This document shows positions 62,210 to 64,000 of a stretch of DNA of 64,000 bases, in pieces (positions within the stretch are counted from its first letter, which is position 1; every line of letters begins with the position of its first letter). Made by a program: the position numbers and the translations under genes. This stretch comes from Aurantiacibacter suaedae. Its GTDB lineage: Bacteria; Pseudomonadota; Alphaproteobacteria; Sphingomonadales; Sphingomonadaceae. Location of the stretch: positions 124,001-188,000 of the forward strand of contig NZ_SKCG01000004.1 in the NCBI RefSeq assembly GCF_005434915.1, given 5' to 3'. The notes beneath the pieces are model-generated. The model saw nothing but the letters and a program-made list of their open reading frames with translations. It ran no database searches and had not been told where the DNA came from.

Positions 62210-63195
62210 GACGCGGCCTGCTTGAGATAGAGCTGCGAGATCCCTTGGAAGCGTGCCTGACCCAGCACCTTCGCTGCCGCTACGGCAACGACAGTGGTCG
62301 CGCTTTTGCGTGGCTCTTCTATCAAGATGCGCGGGCTGAGGCGAAGGGCCTGGCCGAGCAGCTCGCCAGCGAACTCGCCATTTCCCAGCTGGATCGCCCG
62401 CCGTGCCAGATAGCGCAATTGGTAGGCACGCGCCGAATTGCCATGCCGGTCCACCAGATCGGGCGCATATTGCGACGCTTTGCGCAGCATCGCAGTCCAG
62501 CTGAGATATTGCTTGACGACATTGGCGGAAAGCGCCCCGCCGACGATGCGATATTCGGTCAGTTCGCCGGCAATGCCCTCGAAACGCACCCCATGCGCAG
62601 CCGAAAGGCGCACCCAGAGGTCAATGTCTTCTGACTGCCGGAAGTCCTCGTCGAACCAGCATCTGCGCGAGTGTTCGCGTGGATGGAAAAACATCGCGGC
62701 GTCAATGGCGGAGCGGCGCAGAACCGGGGCGCTGCCATTGCCAATCGGATTGCGCCGCAGGATATCCTCGGGGCGGATGCCAGTTAGCTTGGGGCGCATT
62801 GCCACCGACAGCGCGTTGCCCGCGCGATCGATCATGCGCGAACCCGAGTAGCTGACCCCGATCGACTTGTCGGCTTCCAGATGAACATAGTGCAGACACA
62901 GCTTGTCATCATGCCAGCGATCGTCGGAATCGAGCAGCGCGATATAGGGCGCGCGTGACGCCGCAATGCCGCTGTTGCGGGCACCGGCGAGGCCTCGATT
63001 GGCCTGCGTGACGATGCGAATGCGCGCGTCTGAGAAGCTGCGTACGATCTCCATCGAGCCGTCTTGTCCGCCATCATCGACCACGATGAGTTCGAAATCG
63101 CTGAAAGTCTGTGAAAGGACCGACTGGATCGCTTCGGCCACGTAGGCCTCGACGTTGTAGACGGGCATAACAACGGAAATTTTGGGCGTAGTCAT
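62206..63195 (-). CDS. Glycosyltransferase family 2
   Basis: This 329-residue GT-A enzyme has ISVVMPVYNVEAYVAEAI, FELIVVDDGGQDGSMEI, the acceptor-side NRGLAGARNSGIA and the catalytic DSD in YIALLDSDDRW, followed by an SEDIDLWVRLS base motif. The ATG at MTTPKISV has GAGGGG 8 nt upstream. It sits between a GT4 and another GT2 gene and is probably part of the same EPS assembly line. Confidence 0.92.
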   Translation of the reverse strand: MTTPKISVVMPVYNVEAYVAEAIQSVLSQTFSDFELIVVDDGGQDGSMEIVRSFSDARIRIVTQANRGLAGARNSGIAASRAPYIALLDSDDRWHDDKLCLHYVHLEADKSIGVSYSGSRMIDRAGNALSVAMRPKLTGIRPEDILRRNPIGNGSAPVLRRSAIDAAMFFHPREHSRRCWFDEDFRQSEDIDLWVRLSAAHGVRFEGIAGELTEYRIVGGALSANVVKQYLSWTAMLRKASQYAPDLVDRHGNSARAYQLRYLARRAIQLGNGEFAGELLGQALRLSPRILIEEPRKSATTVVAVAAAKVLGQARFQGISQLYLKQAAS

Positions 63196-63223
63196 CGATA
63201 ATCCCCTCGATAAATTATTCAAA

Positions 63224-64000
63224 TCAGGAAAAAATTCTGACGCTCACGCGCTGCGGGATCAGGCTGTTGCCGATCACTGCGCTGAATGTGAGCGCGCCGC
63301 GGCGCATGTCCGCAAAGAAGGCGCGCCAATCCGCCCGGACACCGTCGAATGCCATGCGTCTGGCAAGGTGGGCCGGGCCGCCGGCACGCAGGATACGGCG
63401 GGCCAGGTAACGGCAGTACACCGCTTCTGCGCGGCGCATGTCGAAGTCGGCGGCATATTGCGCAGCGAGCCGTCTCCAGCCCGACAGCATGGCCTCGTAG
63501 TTGCACGAGAGACCATCCGGGCTCAGCCGATAGTCGACCAGACAGTCGTCCAGCCCCACGATCTTGCGGCCCTCAGCAACGAACCTTGCGAGAAACTCCT
63601 GGTCTTCTGCATGGTTCATGCCTTTGCGAAAGCCTCCCATCTGACGAAATGTCTCGCGACGGATGACAAGGTTCGACGTGGTGCAGACCGGATTCTCCGG
63701 CAGCACTGTCTGCAATTGCAGCGGGCCGGTCGGCACGGTTGAGAAGGTCAGAGGCTTGGCTAGCTCGCCGTCCTCCCGTTCCGAGCGAAAGGCGATCTTG
63801 GCAAAGCTGGCCTCGATCGTCGTGTCCCGCTCGTGCAGGGCGCGATGACGCGAAAGCTTGTGGACGTTCCAGCAATCATCGGCATCGAGAAACGCGAGGT
63901 ACTCTCCTCGGGCCAGAACCGCGCCGTGGTTCCGGGTTGCGGAAACACCTTCCTGTTGCTTGGAGCACAACCTGATGCGTTCATCCATGCAGGCGAAGTC
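63224..64000 (-). CDS. Glycosyltransferase family 2 (N-terminus beyond the window)
   Basis: This leftward frame is open to the right edge, so the N-terminal Rossmann strand is missing. The visible 258 residues include QEGVSATRNHGAVLARGEYLAFLDADDCW (donor-binding and catalytic DAD) and HAEDQEFLARFVAEG. It ends IPQRVSVRIFS, 28 bp before the next GT2 start codon on the same strand. It is closely related in layout to the neighbouring GT2. Confidence 0.9.
   Translation of the reverse strand, partial: DFACMDERIRLCSKQQEGVSATRNHGAVLARGEYLAFLDADDCWNVHKLSRHRALHERDTTIEASFAKIAFRSEREDGELAKPLTFSTVPTGPLQLQTVLPENPVCTTSNLVIRRETFRQMGGFRKGMNHAEDQEFLARFVAEGRKIVGLDDCLVDYRLSPDGLSCNYEAMLSGWRRLAAQYAADFDMRRAEAVYCRYLARRILRAGGPAHLARRMAFDGVRADWRAFFADMRRGALTFSAVIGNSLIPQRVSVRIFS

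Overview
The window looks like a piece of the chromosome of a GC-rich alphaproteobacterium, most likely a sphingomonad (Sphingomonadales, Erythrobacter/Sphingomonas-like). Supporting signs are the UPF0262 protein, the TonB-dependent receptor beside a membrane winged-helix regulator, the short omega subunit, the alphaproteobacterial-style chemotaxis operon, two MarR genes, and aldehyde dehydrogenase and glutathionyl-hydroquinone reductase genes. I see no tRNA or rRNA gene, phage, insertion sequence or CRISPR array. The genus is inferred from gene content only.

Left third (1-18.2 kb). Housekeeping genes come first: cytidine deaminase, a GH25-like protein, UPF0262, DnaB helicase, a methyltransferase, a lipoprotein, RNA polymerase omega, a ParA-type ATPase and FtsH. 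Next is a compact envelope locus: a membrane-anchored winged-helix regulator diverges from a TonB-dependent receptor, which faces an operon for a TauE/SafE permease, a Tat-exported PLP aminotransferase and an exported NHL beta-propeller. Mannose-6-phosphate isomerase, an OpgC-like membrane acyltransferase and two MarR regulators follow.

Middle (18.4-44.6 kb). A GMC oxidoreductase is followed by a tight chemotaxis operon transcribed leftwards (STAS, cheA, cheR, cheB, cheD, cheY, cheW and a small protein with a CheZ-like D-x3-Q motif). A divergent CheB paralogue has lost two of its three catalytic residues. Then come an aldehyde dehydrogenase with a TetR gene and a decayed gene remnant between them, a bile-acid-symporter-type transporter, a 5'-nucleotidase lipoprotein and a DPP-IV-type peptidase. 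A complete RND efflux operon (adaptor, pump, outer-membrane channel, plus a 39-residue membrane protein) lies beside its TetR regulator; three TACC-N4-GGTA palindromes suggest the operator. Pseudouridine synthase RluE and a RoxA/YcfD-type ribosomal oxygenase follow.

Right third (44.6-64 kb). A 1064-residue protein fuses an ammonium transporter to PAS, GGDEF and EAL domains. After a DUF4336-like protein come a dihydrolipoyl-dehydrogenase-like flavoprotein translationally coupled to a phospholipase D/cardiolipin-synthase-like protein, a second aldehyde dehydrogenase and a glutathionyl-hydroquinone reductase. The end of the window is an exopolysaccharide locus (Wza-like, Wzz-like, O-antigen polymerase/ligase-like, three glycosyltransferases). 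It is transcribed divergently from an H-NOX / sigma-54 response-regulator operon. The shared intergenic region has sigma-54-type promoters pointing both ways with tandem palindromes between them. This suggests that a gas/redox-sensing H-NOX protein and its partner activator control polysaccharide synthesis, and I consider it the most interesting system here, together with the Amt-GGDEF-EAL fusion.
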